A DNA stretch of 64,000 nucleotides from Parus major. Its lineage: Eukaryota; Chordata; Aves; Passeriformes; Paridae. Made by a program: the position numbers and the translations under genes. The stretch is taken from contig NC_031770.1 in assembly GCF_001522545.3 (NCBI RefSeq), positions 88,423,194 to 88,487,193 of the forward strand, given 5' to 3'. This document shows positions 27,801 to 36,513 of this stretch, one piece after another; positions within the stretch are counted from its first letter, which is position 1, and every line of letters begins with the position of its first letter. The notes beneath the pieces were generated by a model. The model did not search any database and was not told the origin of the DNA. It saw nothing but the letters and a program-made list of their open reading frames with translations.

Positions 27801-30800
27801 GAAAATAAGAACTGCTATTAGGTTCTTCATCCTCACTGCTTACAAGATCAATGCATTCAAGGACAGGCCTTAAAGGTCCTTCCTGGAAAAAAGTGTTAAA
27901 AACACACACACAAAAGCATTGAATTGTCTTCCTCAGAGATAAAATGTACCATCTGCCATATATTGGCAGTTTGTTCAAGATACTAAAAATCAGCTATGTA
28001 GGGTAAGGTTTGAAAGACCTACTGCCTCATGATGAGTAGCAGAGAGAAAAGCAGCATGGAATCCCCTCTGCTGCTCTTAATGCATCTCATTCTTTACATT
28101 CTTCCACCTTTCAAGGCAGTAAAGCTGTTCAGCTGACCAGGCGTGAACAGCTTCTCTTTCTCACTGGGGAGAAGAGAGATGAAACCTCGGACAGATGACA
28201 AAGGCTTCTATGAATCAACCTGCCTGCCTCCAATTACCCCCGAAGAGTAACTCTTTATGATTAATAAAGATAACATGGTTTTCTAAATGAAATATTAAAG
28301 AAAGATCCTCTGCAGATTTGCTTCTGTAGAAATTGACAAGCTCTGCAAAACTTTTAAGAAATTAAATCTTTATTAAACAGTGTTAGCAAGTAAGAGTTCA
28401 AAGATATACTGACCACCTGACTGATCAGTTCAATAATGTGTTTTGAAATGCCCAGTTCTGATCCTAACAGCTTCTTCAAGGGCAGAGATTTTTCTTGTTT
28501 GTGTTTACTTACTCTCAGGGCTGAACAACTAACCAAAACTTGCAAAACTGACAGCTGAAATGCTGAGTAACTTGCTTTCAAGCCTAGAAGTTCAAGTGAT
28601 CAAAACAATAATTTTAACACAAGTAATATTACACTTGATTAAATGCTTTCTGCACACATGAAATGTTCTTTTTCCTTCCAATATCTGTGCCTTTTTCTAT
28701 GCAATTATTGGGTACTGTTTACCTCCACACAAGACAAGCCCCAAACTGAAAGTTATGAGAGTTTTAATTACTTTATTTTCCAGATGGTTCAACTAAATAG
28801 TAAGGCAAAGACAGTGAGAAGATTCCATCACTATAAGAGAATTAAGAAGATGAGGATCGGTGAGGTTCATCCTACCTGCTGTAACTGCCTCCCGGATGAG
28901 TGCGGGTGTTAATCTTGGCACACACAAAGTTTGCCATTTCAAAAAAACAACATGGACAAACTCTCCATGAACAGCTGAAAGCTGGGGCCTCTCTAGCTGA
29001 CTATACTGGCATACTTGGCACCCAGAAAGACACATAAGTATTCAGATGTACTAGCACTAAGATATGCTCACTCTTCACATCTTAACAGCAGATCCTTCAC
29101 ATTCAAAGAAAAAAAAAAAAACCAACAAAAAAACAAACCCCAAAAACAACCAACCAACCAAAAGTAAAACAAAGAAACACCCAACCTAAAAACATCCCAA
29201 ACTTCCAACACAATCCATTTCTAAATTACTTCCCTTGACAATCTTCATAAGCCATTTTTCTCACAAACCAACAGCCATGCCGTTGCACAACAAACAAAAT
29301 TCACAGGTACTTCTGTGAGTAGAAGAATTTCTAGGTTTTTAATTCTCCAGCCAGTTGTGGCATCTCTGCCATTATTCATAGCTTTGCCTGGAAGCATCAC
29401 CAGAACTGTAATTTCACTATGCTATCCAAAATACCCACTCTTAACTGTTAATACAATCGTATTTAACTGGTGACTGGTAAAGATGAAGCCCCATATTCAT
29501 CTCCAGGTTTCTTTTCAAGGAGTTCTGTGAAGCTCATTTTTATCCCGAAGTTTTCTTTGAAAGCCCTGAACTGTGGTCTCTCTTTCAGGCCCTTCACCAT
29601 TTCACTTGATCTTTGGGTGATGTGGCCTAGCTAACCTTGTCCACTGACACCATGCAAGGTGTTCTGTTTGCTGTTTTAGCTTTGTGTGCATTCAGACCAA
29701 GTGCCAGTTTACTTAAACAGCACAATAAAACTTCTGCATAGCTACACACACACTAGCAAACAGAAAACATGGCTCTAGCTTTCATGTATGTGACCACAAA
29801 CTTACCTTTGACAAATAATTACGTGAACATCATTGTGTATACACATGTAAATACACCTATTATCACAGAACAAGTTTACATTGAAATAAAGTTTTAAAAA
29901 TTGACACAAGATGTACTCTGCACAAGATTTGTATTCTGAATCTTTGTCCCAGCAGACTTCCAACTTTTAAGACTGCTAAGAACCGACCAACATTATGAAC
30001 CAACATGCATTTAACATGTTTTGTCTTTATAACCTAGCAAATACAAATATTCAGGTCCCTGACTGACGTGGGATGGGTGCAGAAAGAGTTGCTTCCCAAC
30101 ACCACTATCATTTTATTCAGTTCCTGCTGTGATACAACTAAAAGCCAGAGAGACAAATACTTCATTCTGAATATCTAATATTTAATACCACAGAGTGAAA
30201 GGAAGCAAAATCTTTAATTGGTAACTACCATGTTTTAGTGCATTACTTGATTTGGTACATTAACTAACTCTCCTCTAAATCTAATGTTTTTGGTGCCAAC
30301 TGTGGCAACCTGAATTATCTAGCTATTTGTTCACAGGGCATTACAATTGTGAATTTCTTCACTCTTGCCTTATCCTTCCCAAGTATGCAAAATGGAGGCA
30401 AGACCATCCTATGTTAGGAACACAGGAGTAACAGCTTGCACTGCAGATTAAATCATATCTCTCTGGTGATATCCAAAACTTAAAACGTAATGATTTTAAA
30501 TTGACAAAATATGTTTTAATGCAGAATTAAAAGGAAAATTATGGAAGAATAGTTTAAAGTTTCTTGGAATGAGGGTCAGTCAGACTACACAAGCTGAAAA
30601 TCTCTGGCAGCAGCAGACTGATAAAAAGTCTTTATTTGAAGGAGCAAAAGCACAGTCCTACAGTATGAATTCAAACACTAGTATGAGTGAATGAAGTAGA
30701 AAAAAAACCAAAAACAAAACCACAAAGAAAACCTGATTAGAGATAAAAAACCCACATCAAACCCACATCTGACTGTCAAGAAGGAAAAAAAATAGAGAAA

Positions 30801-32341
30801 AAGGAAGAAAAACACAGATCACATGGGCTACAGCTACTTGTTTTCTATCAAAATGAGCAAAGGTTGGGATACTCCAGTAGCTTCTCTAATTCAATTTATA
30901 CAGTACTATCTTGTGCAGTGGGTCTTTAGGACATGCAGATAATCAGGAGGCATTCATCCATAACATTTATGAAGAGTGTAAGTTTCCAGTCATACACATT
31001 ATTATATGGAAATGATGATCTAAAGCTAGCCAAGCAGTCTAGAAATCCTTTTGCTAAGTCCAAAGTCACCTTCATTCAGAGGAACAAATGAGAACTGAAG
31101 ACATACTGCTGGTATTAGGTGTTGGCCTAATAGGGTCACGCCCCTTTCCCCTCAGATTAATCAATCACAATAACCACCTCCTCACCCCAGGATATAAATC
31201 TTGCACAAAAGTTGAGCAGTCATCTTCCTATATATTCCTACATACATATATATATATTCCTATATATAGCAGCCTCTCTTGGAAGCAATAGTCACTAGGA
31301 CCACAAAAACTATTATCTACAGGCATAAAGACTATTATCTACAGGCAAAGCCAAGGGGGGGAAAAAAAAAGGTAGCCAGAAGTGTTGGTTTTAGTTCTTC
31401 TGTTTCAGTTGTCTTTCAGTTACTGTTCTTGGTGCTCCAGCAGCCCTCCAATCCTTACACGTTCCAAGCCATACTCACTTCCTTGTTCATAGCCCAGTTT
31501 GAAGAAAATGAAGCTTATTCAGTTATGACCACAGAAAAACAGAATGGTTTGGGTTGGAAAGACCATCTCATCCCAACTCCCCTGCCATGGGCAGGGACAT
31601 CTTTCACTAGACCAGGCTACTCAGAGGTCCCTCCAGCCTGGCCTTGAACACTCCCAGGAATGCAGGGCATCCACAACTTACGCGGACAACCTGTTCCAGT
31701 GCTTCACCACCCTCACAGAAAAGAATTTCTTCCTAGTACCTAATTTAAACACACTTTTAGTCTGACCATACAATAAAGAGTGCCTCACCATTTGAGAGGA
31801 TTGTTTAAGGCCTCTAACCCATTATTTCCTTCCTCTTCCAAACTGAGTACAGTGATTTCAACATTGATTTGGAGATTGAGCAGTGATTTATTCCATTAAC
31901 TCTAGAGGGACTATTCATTAATCAAAATACTATGCAATATGTTTACCAGGAAAGGTACCCACAGTGCCTTCTCATATACCTCACCGACCACTGTAATACC
32001 CCCCTCACCTGCTCACGTTTTCTCTACAGGACCAACCAACATCATCTTATACCACTCCAAGAAAGGGCACATAAGCATTTAAGATCGAGTTGTTATCTGC
32101 CACAAACATTCACAAATAAAATTATGTTTAAGAGTAATGCTCTACATCGAAATACAATCATCATCAACAGAGTCAATGAAGACCCTTTTCCTGTTTTCTG
32201 GACTACTGAAATGGTATTTTTTACAACAAGCAGTGTATTTCCAGTACAAGGTCTACTTACTCCAACGAACTCAATCTCGTCTTCACTTTCACAAGGTGGT
32301 AAATCACTCTTGCGAAGACAATCAGAGCTATGATTCTCCAT
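787..32341 (-). CDS. ZNF451: ZNF451, SUMO E3/E4 ligase with C2H2 zinc fingers (gene-level CDS span, about 15 exons)
   Basis: The protein is the zinc-finger SUMO ligase ZNF451. The family is known to elongate SUMO2/3 chains in the nucleus, to act with TDP2 on trapped topoisomerase II and to repress SMAD-dependent transcription. Translated exons match the human protein as I remember it from start to stop. In order they hold: a tandem SUMO-interacting module (IEFV, PLRP linker, IDLV) at residues 24-45; a basic coiled segment; about twelve C2H2-type fingers (residues about 150-850); a PIN-like region (about 890-1020); and a ubiquitin-interacting-motif tail. Exons 1-12 join in phase and give 1028 codons; with the tail the length is near 1,115 residues, against about 1,061 in human. 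Introns make up most of the span and hold CR1 fragments, one solo LTR and AT-rich sequence without other genes. The neighbour BEND6 lies on the same strand, as in human. Exon 13 is phase-incompatible with exon 12, so the 3' end is provisional. Confidence 0.95.
1489..1524. repeat. Perfect 14-bp inverted repeat, 8-base loop
   Basis: Left arm TTTTGGGCACTAAC (1,489-1,502) and right arm GTTAGTGCCCAAAA (1,511-1,524) are exact reverse complements. It lies in the last intron of ZNF451. Confidence 0.95.
2864..2938 (-). CDS. ZNF451: ZNF451 candidate exon 14 (UIM-like, alternative end possible)
   Basis: Acceptor CATTTAAG; entered in phase 1 it reads GSDSEEDEDMKETVKRSLEE, a ubiquitin-interacting-motif-like helix with threonine at the usual alanine position. 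A weak donor (GTCTGG) at 2,863-2,858 joins in phase to exon 15. A better-looking donor (GTAAAC, beginning at 2,879) would put exon 15 out of frame. Reading straight on gives a stop at 2,703 and an alternative C-terminus of about 50 residues ending ECCDEL. Confidence 0.6.
4494..5544 (-). mobile_element. CR1 LINE fragment, ORF2 3' part
   Basis: On the minus strand the translation shows the CR1 reverse-transcriptase region, including VLGLVLFNLFMSDMD, a degenerate FADD box (FTDDMKL) and KVLHLGQGN, then QHKKDMDLF and VQRR. It is broken by frameshifts. The 3' end reads as the usual CR1 tail (cacttccagggatggggcat on the plus strand). Intronic in ZNF451, opposite to nothing and on the gene's own strand. 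Confidence 0.9.
5545..6000 (-). mobile_element. Second CR1 LINE fragment
   Basis: A new CR1 3' end begins at 5,545 (cacagaatggtggaaattga) directly against the previous copy. The match continues to about 6,000 with the antisense of the CR1 reverse-transcriptase 3' region. More diverged than its neighbour. Confidence 0.75.
7573..7684 (-). CDS. ZNF451: ZNF451 candidate exon 13 (acidic linker)
   Basis: This 112-bp open segment is bounded by CTTGCAG and a GTAGGT donor. It begins KNTSI, as in the human tail, and continues with leucine- and aspartate-rich residues ending DDVDGKAD. It needs to be entered in phase 0, but exon 12 ends in phase 1; entered from exon 12 it reaches a stop within nine codons. 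The acceptor also has a poor pyrimidine tract. Either a small exon of length 3n+2 between 7.7 and 9.9 kb was missed, or this is an alternative exon. Confidence 0.5.
9889..10075 (-). CDS. ZNF451: ZNF451 coding exon 12 (end of PIN-like region)
   Basis: This 187-bp exon runs phase 0 to 1, with acceptor GTATAG and donor GTAGAA. It encodes AGRLDEHLPKQIPFTVLSGD, then ILNPHHIEGDMMCALLNSIS and DTTK, very close to human. Confidence 0.96.
10505..10700 (+). mobile_element. CR1 3' fragment
   Basis: The sense strand shows the CR1 words ttggaacaggctgcccagag and gatgatctagaaggtctttt. The terminal ATTCTATG repeats are lost. Confidence 0.8.
11169..11299 (-). CDS. ZNF451: ZNF451 coding exon 11 (PIN-like region)
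   Basis: This 131-bp exon runs phase 1 to 0, with acceptor TATATAG and donor GTAAGT. It encodes NWKPPVHCKIYNYLKRIGCF and FLHPRCSTRREAADFALCVH, nearly identical to human. Confidence 0.96.
13860..14397 (+). mobile_element. CR1 LINE 3' fragment
   Basis: Starts near gtgtccagttctggtgtcc, passes through ttcagtctggagaagagaag and ends acattctatgat, the typical CR1 3' terminus. Frameshifted; intronic in ZNF451. Confidence 0.92.
15115..15172 (+). mobile_element. Short CR1 3' end
   Basis: About 58 bases matching the last part of CR1 (tctttaaggtccctttcaac and a degenerate terminal repeat). Confidence 0.6.
15706..15840 (-). CDS. ZNF451: ZNF451 coding exon 10 (start of PIN-like region)
   Basis: This 135-bp exon is phase 1-1, with acceptor ATTGAAG and donor GTAAAA. 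It encodes LPDLDYL, THIVLVDLDNW and NLNQGTFIWGFQG. The hydrophobic strand ending in an acidic VDLDNW is typical of a PIN-like fold, and the match to human is strong. Confidence 0.95.
16962..18610 (-). CDS. ZNF451: ZNF451 coding exon 9 (large zinc-finger exon)
   Basis: This is the largest exon, 1,649 bp, running phase 2 to 1, with acceptor TTCTAG and donor GTATGT. Eight or more C2H2-type fingers are visible, starting with CENCDELFADKNQMTQH, then CAVCGKLAENSSIIRLH, CRACSVDLREEDIMGH, CRICEEMFESEESVKQH, CGLCRNHFRKVGTLQRH, CGLCGDLFFNTEEEFLIH, CCLCSATAQNIVDLNSH and CAACNKNFDDLQSAHQH. The spacing and linkers match human ZNF451 rather than tandem KRAB-type arrays. The last 70 codons (KTQERPQFSP onward, rich in K, E and S) are poorly conserved and probably disordered. 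Reading straight on would stop at 16,954, just past the donor. Confidence 0.97.
19124..19271 (-). CDS. ZNF451: ZNF451 coding exon 8 (zinc finger)
   Basis: This 148-bp exon runs phase 1 to 2, with acceptor TTATAG and donor GTTTGT. It encodes FPTFAKNLLISLCKEVPFQV and the finger CMSCFKILRSHMELTAHFR, almost identical to human. The last ligand of this finger lies in exon 9 and is changed; see findings. Confidence 0.95.
20500..20525. repeat. Perfect 10-bp inverted repeat, 6-base spacer
   Basis: Arms ATTAAGGCAT and ATGCCTTAAT flank AAGTAA. It shares the arm core TTAAGGCAT with the inverted repeat at 26,238-26,263. Confidence 0.95.
21213..21366 (-). CDS. ZNF451: ZNF451 coding exon 7 (zinc finger)
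   Basis: This 154-bp exon runs phase 0 to 1, with a CTCTTCCAG acceptor and a GTACGT donor. It encodes the finger CFACPNCFLLFTKRDECVQH, closely matching human. Confidence 0.94.
22721..22847 (-). CDS. ZNF451: ZNF451 coding exon 6 (ends at a GC donor)
   Basis: This 127-bp exon starts after TTTTTCAG and encodes FDHSPCDPTVTLHGP, then the finger CVICCERF and QQYNDHLLSK. Similarity to human ends at SK, where the intron begins GCAAGA instead of GT. No suitable GT donor lies nearby, so this is a GC-AG intron. Confidence 0.93.
23161..23715 (+). mobile_element. Solo LTR of an endogenous retrovirus with 5-bp target duplication
   Basis: The element begins tgtactagttctggttggga and ends gggttaacccatgata, consistent with a TG...CA LTR whose last CA has become TA. 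CTCCC lies immediately before (23,156-23,160) and after (23,716-23,720), a 5-bp target-site duplication. An AATAAA-like box (agcaataaaagttggg) precedes the second half. I recognise the general sequence from LTRs common in neoavian birds but will not name the family. No internal viral genes are present. Located in a ZNF451 intron, antisense to the gene. Confidence 0.85.
23593..23660 (+). repeat. (TGAG)17 microsatellite
   Basis: Seventeen perfect copies of TGAG inside the solo LTR, where related elements as I remember them carry only two or three. The minus-strand ORF of repeated SLTH residues is produced by this repeat and is not a gene. Confidence 0.98.
24283..24433 (-). CDS. ZNF451: ZNF451 coding exon 5 (first zinc finger)
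   Basis: This 151-bp exon runs phase 1 to 2 (acceptor AACTCAG, donor GTAAGG). It encodes the first finger, C-P-V-M-H-C followed by GHLQR-F-D-H across the splice, as in human. Confidence 0.94.
25020..25131 (-). CDS. ZNF451: ZNF451 coding exon 4
   Basis: This 112-bp exon runs phase 0 to 1, with acceptor CCCATAG and donor GTAAGA. It contains HGLQELEFIREHSDTEAARL and DQWLKMPG, matching the human segment before the first zinc finger. Confidence 0.95.
26238..26263. repeat. Perfect 12-bp inverted repeat, 2-base spacer
   Basis: Arms TGATGCCTTAAG and CTTAAGGCATCA flank TC. It lies in a ZNF451 intron. Confidence 0.95.
26437..26562 (-). CDS. ZNF451: ZNF451 coding exon 3 (basic, coiled segment)
   Basis: This 126-bp exon is in phase 0-0, with acceptor TTGTAG and donor GTATTT. 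It encodes 42 mostly charged residues including LARHVEVEKQQKEEKN, a near-match to human, and looks helical or coiled. Confidence 0.93.
27799..27882 (-). CDS. ZNF451: ZNF451 coding exon 2 (PLRP linker and second SIM)
   Basis: This is an 84-bp, 28-codon exon in phase 0-0 with a TTTTTTCCAG acceptor and a GTGAGT donor. It encodes EGPLRPVLECIDLVSSEDEE, nearly identical to human. PLRP is the linker known to join the two SUMO-interacting motifs in the ligase catalytic module, and IDLV followed by serines and acids is the second motif. The preservation of this exon argues that ligase activity is retained. Confidence 0.95.
29107..29180 (+). repeat. A-rich low-complexity tract
   Basis: Runs of A with scattered C (ccaaccaaccaa and similar) in a ZNF451 intron. 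Confidence 0.8.
31541..31765 (-). mobile_element. CR1 3' fragment
   Basis: The plus strand reads the antisense CR1 tail (agaatggtttgggttggaaa, cctgccatgggcagggacat, aaagaatttcttcctagtac). Intronic in ZNF451. Confidence 0.93.
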
Positions 32342-32344
32342 TAT
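32261..32344 (-). CDS. ZNF451: ZNF451 exon with start codon (coding exon 1)
   Basis: A good splice acceptor (pyrimidine run ending in TTTAG) precedes base 32,344. The ATG lies at 32,341-32,339, three bases inside the exon, so a non-coding first exon upstream is expected, most likely in the CpG island at 32.7-33.4 kb. Twenty-seven codons end with IEFVG at a GTAAGT donor, phase 0. IEFV corresponds to the first SUMO-interacting motif of human ZNF451 (IQFV). The first 20 residues differ from human, but the acidic stretch before the motif is kept. Confidence 0.9.
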
Positions 32345-32689
32345 CTAAAGAGAAACAAAACATACTATATAATTTCACTCTCTAAGTTTCGTTTAACTAT
32401 ATAGCAGTTTCCATTTCACCCCTTCTTTGGCTTTGCAGTGTATCTGTACTCAAACGGTCTCTATCACTCACTCTCAATTATCAGTGACACCAGAGTAAGT
32501 GGTAAACGCCTGTATCTCGAATCACGCCACCGTAATTTTCTAAATACGCAAACCGTGGTTTTATCTACAAAGCATACCAATACCTACACTCCTCCAGCAG
32601 CCATAGCTGTAGTGTGGCAGCCCAAGGACATGCCTGAGCCTGAAACCCCAGCAACAGCAAACACTCCAGCCTAGCGGTGCTCAGCCACC

Positions 32690-33400
32690 GACGAGCCGAG
32701 GCCGGCCCCTAAGAGCTGCGGCTGAGCTCGGGCCAGTTTCTAGCAGCTGCGGCTGCTCTGGCTGCTTCGGGCCGCTCTAGGACCGCGGCAGAGGGCTGAG
32801 CTTCCCGCTCCGAAACAGCGGCGGGGGCTGCAGTGCTGACTCACGTTCCCGTACCGCACGGCCCGAGGCACACGGCTCTGCGGGTTCCGCACGCCGGGCT
32901 GGCCGCGCTGCGGTTCGCCGGGCCCTGTCCGCGACCGCTGCTCTGCAACCGCCGGCCCCGCGGCCCGCGCAGCGCCCCGGCCCCGCTCACCCGCCGCAGG
33001 GCCCCGCGGGCAGCAACGCCCCGAGCCGCCGTGGCCCCGCTTCCTCTGCGGCCCGGGGGCGGGGCGAGGGCGCGGCACGGCTCGCCGGGATCCGGAGGTG
33101 CCGCCGCTGTGCCCCGAGTTCCCCATGGCAGGTGCCGGCGCTACCGCGGCAGCACCATGGCGCGGCCCCCCGGCCGGCGCTCCGGCCTCTCTCCTTCTTT
33201 TGAGCTCTCTCCTTCTTCCGGCCTCCCCTCGGCCGCCTTCAACTCGATGTTGGGCTGCATCGAGTTCCGGCTCGGCCGGGGAAAGTCCGCACGCCCCTTC
33301 CGGGGAGGAGGAGGAGGAGGAAGAGAAGGAGGAGAAAGGGAGGCTATTGGGGCTGGGAGCCGAGAGGAGGGAAGGCGGCAAAATCGTCAACTTGGTTAAG
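32690..33400 (-). promoter_or_regulatory. ZNF451: CpG-island promoter of ZNF451
   Basis: The sequence switches abruptly from AT-rich to very GC- and CpG-rich over about 700 bases, immediately upstream of the coding start at 32,341. The start-codon exon begins with a splice acceptor, so a non-coding first exon should start inside this island. A TGACTCA (AP-1-like) word lies at 32,837-32,843. Several open frames on both strands (up to 237 codons) follow from the GC content and are not treated as genes. Confidence 0.85.
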
Positions 33401-33439
33401 CCTAATTTCCCCTTGGTAAAGCCATACTGATAACGCAAC

Positions 33440-34620
33440 GATTTTTTTGTCACTGAGAGGCCTAGAAATAGTTATTGGGATTGGACTTCATTAGTTTTCC
33501 AGGAATCAGGATGAGGCTGACTGGCCTGTGGTTCTTCCTGCCTTCCTTCTTCTGCCCTTCTTGAAGATGGAGATGGCATTTTCCTCCAGCCTCAGGCACC
33601 AGCACCAGACACCATGATCCACAAAAGATAATAGAGAGTGATCTCACCATGACATCCGTCAGCGCCCTCAGTACCTGTTGGTGCATCCTGCCAGGGCCCA
33701 TAGACTTAGCATGCATGTGTCTAGCTTGGTAATGTATTTATTCCCTGGCTTGATCCTCTCCCACAGGGGTACATCTTCCTTGGTCCAGCCTTTCCTCCTG
33801 ATTTTTGGGAACCTGAATTCCTAGAGGCTGATCTTGGTAGTGAAGACTGAGGCATGTGCTGTGTCATTGTCATCTGTCTCATTTAGCAATGGACCTACAT
33901 TTTCCTTAGTCTTCATTTTGTCACCTATGATTTACAGAAACCATACTTCTTGTCTTTGACATCCCTAGCTAGACCCAATTCCAGTCATGCTTTAGCTTTC
34001 CTAACTTCATCACTATATGCTTGAACAATATTTCTCTATTTCTCCAAGGTAAGCCATCCTTCCTTCCATGCTTTGTGTGCCTCCTGTTTGTGCTAGAGTT
34101 TGACCAGGAATTCTTTGTTCATCTATGCAGGCCTTGTGGCATTTTTGCCTAACTTCCTATTCACAGGGATGAACTGTTCCTGAGCTTGGAGGAAGTGATC
34201 CTTAAATACTAACCAGCTTTCTTGAGTCCCTCTTGCCTCCAGGGCTATACTCCATGGGGCTCCTCCAGGCAGATCTTTCAGGATGCCAAAATTCACTCTC
34301 CAGGGTAGTGGGCCTGCTTTTTATCCCTCCCCTCAGGATCCAGAGCTCCACCATCTCATGCTCACTGTGGCCAAAGTTGCCTTGAACTTTACATTCCCCA
34401 CAATCCCTTCATGAGTATAGGTCCAGTAAAGCATTGCTCATTATTTGTCCTTGTTGACTCCTTTTTGACTTGAAAGAAGTAGCCACTGCACTCCAGAAAC
34501 CTTGTGGATTGCTTATGTCCTGATGTCTTGTCCCTCCAGCAAATATCTGAATGGCTGAACTCCCACATTAGGACCAGGGCTTGCAAACACGAGGCTGCTC
34601 CAATCTAGAAAGGGACTGGG
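33440..34620 (-). mobile_element. CR1 LINE fragment spanning endonuclease to reverse transcriptase
   Basis: The minus-strand translation shows degraded CR1 ORF2. HSDICWRDKTSGHKQSTRFL near 34,500 is the end of the endonuclease domain, and RMHQQVLRALTDVMVRSLSI followed by KNHRPVSLILIPGKLM near 33,520-33,700 is the start of the reverse transcriptase. It stops abruptly at about 33,440 beside the ZNF451 CpG island, so the usual CR1 3' end is missing. The right boundary may extend to about 34,990. Confidence 0.85.
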
Positions 34621-36284
34621 AGATTTCTCCATTTATATTGTCTCACAGACGTTCCTTTGCTTGCATGCAAGAGCTGAAGGTGACCTCTCCTAAGACCCAT
34701 CTTCTTGATTTTGTGTTCTGCTCCTGCCACATCACCTTATGCCCATTGCTTTTTTTCTGTGTTCATCAATCCCCCACAAGGCTGCTGATTACTCTCTCTC
34801 TTAATTCTTAGTTTAAACCTCTGCTTATGTGGTCAGTGATCCTACTGAAAATAGTAAAAATAACTTTTCCCTGCTCAGTGAGGTGCGTCTCATCTCTACA
34901 TGATTTACAAGCAGGGTCCCATGGTCATACAACTCAAATCCTTGTCAGCAGCACAGCTTCTGCCAACAAGTATTGACTTGTCCTGTCAGTGCCCCCTCAC
35001 TGCCAGGATTGAGAAAACATCACTCAGACCCCCAGGCCCATGATTCTTGCTGTTTATCTGCTACTGCTCTCCTGCTTCTTCCTATAGTTATTTTTGCCAC
35101 CCAAAGCAAAAGTCAGTATGAATATTCTTTAGTCAATGCATTGGCTTTGAGTAAGCTGAACAGTGTAAATGTCACCTGTGAGTTGTGTGTCAGTATAAAA
35201 GAGCTGCTTGCACACCCACAAAACACTTCACTAGTGTGTGCTTATCAAATCCTGTAAACACAGGAGAGAAACAATTCAAGGTAGCATGTTAAATTTTGGT
35301 GTTATGTAAGAGAATAGACAACTATCAGCAATATCATATCACATACTGTAAGCACTAATTAGCACACTTATTTTTGCTGAAAACACAGAGTTACTACTGA
35401 AAACACAGAGTTAGTTTTAAGCCTCTTTCCAGATGAATGTAAAAACAACTTTATGATAGACTATAGACATATTGAGCTGCTAGTTGTATCTACTAGTAAT
35501 ATACTCATTATCAGCTGTACTACTTAATCACTCTTGTTGGAGTGTATAAACAACCCTCATTTGTCTAGTTTTATTTCATTATTAAAATAATGGAAACCTC
35601 ACTGCCTCTTAGAAAGTCATTGTTCCTGCCTAAACTTTAATATTTTGCATTTCTAACTTGAATTTGCTAACAGAACGTTGATAACAGTCATTCTGTTTGT
35701 AGCTTACATTTCCATTTGCTAACTTTTGATTTTTGAGATTAGATAATATGAGGACCTGTAGTAAAAACTTACTAGGGCAGCGTGGTGGCATCATTTTCCC
35801 AGACTCTGGGACCCTATGAAAATGAAGCTCATTTAAAAACTAATTTTTCAGTAGTCATTCATGTAAATGTTAACTCTTGCAATGACAAGTCCAAATTTCC
35901 TCCTTGTATGTAAATAATACAGTTAAGGAAAAGAAAATAGTAAGGGAGTTGCCACACGATAATTTTCAATATGCTAACAAAACTCTACATTCCAAAATTT
36001 GTGTATTTCATCTAATTCCTGTAAAAGAATAGTTGCCAGGCTTTGGGCCAGCTTAGAAATGTTCTTGTGCAGAACTTGTTTGGGATGGTAGGGAGGTGAG
36101 GTAAGGACAAGCAGGGGTTTTTGTGAGATCTTCATGAGCTCTCCAAGTCCAAAGCTCAAATAAAGTCTAGATATCACATAGGATCTGGAAACTGTTTCAG
36201 GGCAGCTGATCTTTATAAATTCAGTAATGCTCTCTAGAAATTAATTCCACATATTCACTATGTGTCCTTAATTATAGAGTAGGT

Positions 36285-36513
36285 TTAGATTAAATAATAT
36301 TAGGAAGAAAATCCTTACTGTGAGGGTGGTAAGGCACTGCAACAGGTTGCCCAGAAAAATTGTGGATGTCCTATCCATGGAAGTGCTCAAAACCAGGTTG
36401 AATGGGGCTTTGAGCAGCCTGGTGTAGTGGAAGATGTCTCTGTCCATTACAAGGGGTTTGGAACTAGATGACTTTTAAGGTCCCTTCTAACTCAACAATT
36501 CTATGATTCTAGT
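36285..36513 (+). mobile_element. CR1 3' fragment
   Basis: Sense CR1 tail: aggaagaaaatccttactgt, then gcaacaggttgcccag, ending caattctatgattct. Intergenic between ZNF451 and BEND6. Confidence 0.93.

Larger units (their letters stand above)
27883..32260 (-). other. ZNF451: ZNF451 intron between coding exons 1 and 2
   Basis: This 4.4-kb intron holds an A-rich low-complexity patch (29,107-29,180), an AT-repeat patch (31,215-31,270), a tandemly duplicated 22-mer near 31,305-31,348 and one CR1 3' fragment (31,541-31,765). Nothing else is recognisable. Confidence 0.6.

Noticed and set aside
33186..33430. ATG-containing frames on the plus strand as a divergent gene partner of ZNF451
   Set aside because: A divergent non-coding transcript is possible at a CpG island, but nothing in the sequence supports a protein.
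32740..33453. Long open frames on both strands (up to 237 codons) in the ZNF451 CpG island
   Set aside because: They are R/G/P/A-rich, overlap each other on opposite strands, and are expected from GC-rich DNA with few stop codons.
35373..35415. Short direct repeat (ctgaaaacacagagtta twice)
   Set aside because: A simple local duplication in intergenic DNA with no other features.
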